A DNA stretch of 5,571 nt from JBBIRT01 sp037441725 (GTDB lineage Bacteria > Desulfobacterota > BSN033 > UBA1163), in the NCBI GenBank assembly GCA_037441725.1, contig JBBIRT010000184.1:1-5571 (forward strand), given 5' to 3'. Each line of letters starts with the position of its first letter. The stretch's first letter is position 1. The notes beneath the pieces were generated by a model. It saw only the letters and a list, made by a program, of their open reading frames with translations, ran no database searches and was not told the DNA's origin. The position numbers and the translations under genes were made by a program. Below are positions 5,494-5,571 of the stretch, one piece after another.

Positions 5494-5571
5494 CGGGGCG
5501 TAGCGCAGTCTGGTTCAGCGCGCCTGCCTTGGGAGCAGGAGGTCGGCCGTTCAAATCGGCTCGCCCCGACC
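5494..5571 (+). tRNA. tRNA-Pro (anticodon UGG), last base of CCA beyond the window
   Basis: A complete cloverleaf is visible. The acceptor stem is CGGGGCG (5494-5500) with CGCCCCG (5562-5568), and the D stem is GCGC (5503-5506) with GCGC (5518-5521). The anticodon stem is CCTGC (5523-5527) with GCAGG (5535-5539), enclosing the loop CTTGGGA with anticodon TGG at 5530-5532. The T arm is GGCCG-TTCAAAT-CGGCT (5545-5561), with one G-T wobble. The first pair C1-G72 and G37 are typical of bacterial tRNA-Pro. The discriminator A is 5569, and CC (5570-5571) follows, so the CCA end is probably encoded. It reads CCA and, by wobble, other proline codons. Confidence 0.95.

Overview
The window looks like chromosomal DNA from an anaerobic bacterium, most likely a Desulfobacterota (deltaproteobacterial) or similar lineage. 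Three things suggest this: a heterodisulfide-reductase-type iron-sulfur protein of the HdrD (HdrC+HdrB) architecture, a MoxR/CoxE-like ATPase-VWA pair, and degenerate 7-bp intergenic repeats of a kind I recall from such assemblies. The lineage is an inference and no marker here settles it. I see no phage, transposon, CRISPR or plasmid signature.

Left part (1-1594, plus strand): the tail of an unrecognised gene ends at 89. An inverted pair of degenerate heptamer-repeat blocks follows (85-153), then an intact HdrD-like gene (170-1594) with two ferredoxin-type 4Fe-4S motifs and two complete CCG domains. It probably moves electrons between soluble redox partners or to a disulfide-type acceptor.

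Middle part (1600-3742, minus strand): it converges on the HdrD-like gene with a 5-bp gap. A MoxR-family AAA+ ATPase gene is followed by a CoxE-like VWA protein gene. Such pairs act together in maturing or remodelling other proteins, and the client is not visible here. The 100-bp gap between them holds another heptamer block and two interlocking inverted repeats that reach the VWA ribosome-binding region.

A 307-bp AT-rich divergent intergenic region (3743-4049) separates this operon from the right part. It has candidate promoters in both directions, two mutually exclusive hairpins and a possible four-codon leader ORF.

Right part (4050-5571, plus strand): rph (RNase PH) and rdgB (XTP/dITP pyrophosphatase) are translationally coupled. 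The rdgB start is unusual: the only good Shine-Dalgarno points to an ATT codon that shares one base with the rph stop. A tRNA-Pro(UGG) with its own promoter closes the window, its CCA end cut by the window edge. RNase PH trims tRNA 3' ends, so the neighbours are thematically related.

Most of the window is ordinary conserved gene content. The best leads are non-coding: the interlocked inverted repeats before the VWA gene, the ATTAG stop/start overlap at rdgB, and the heptamer repeats.
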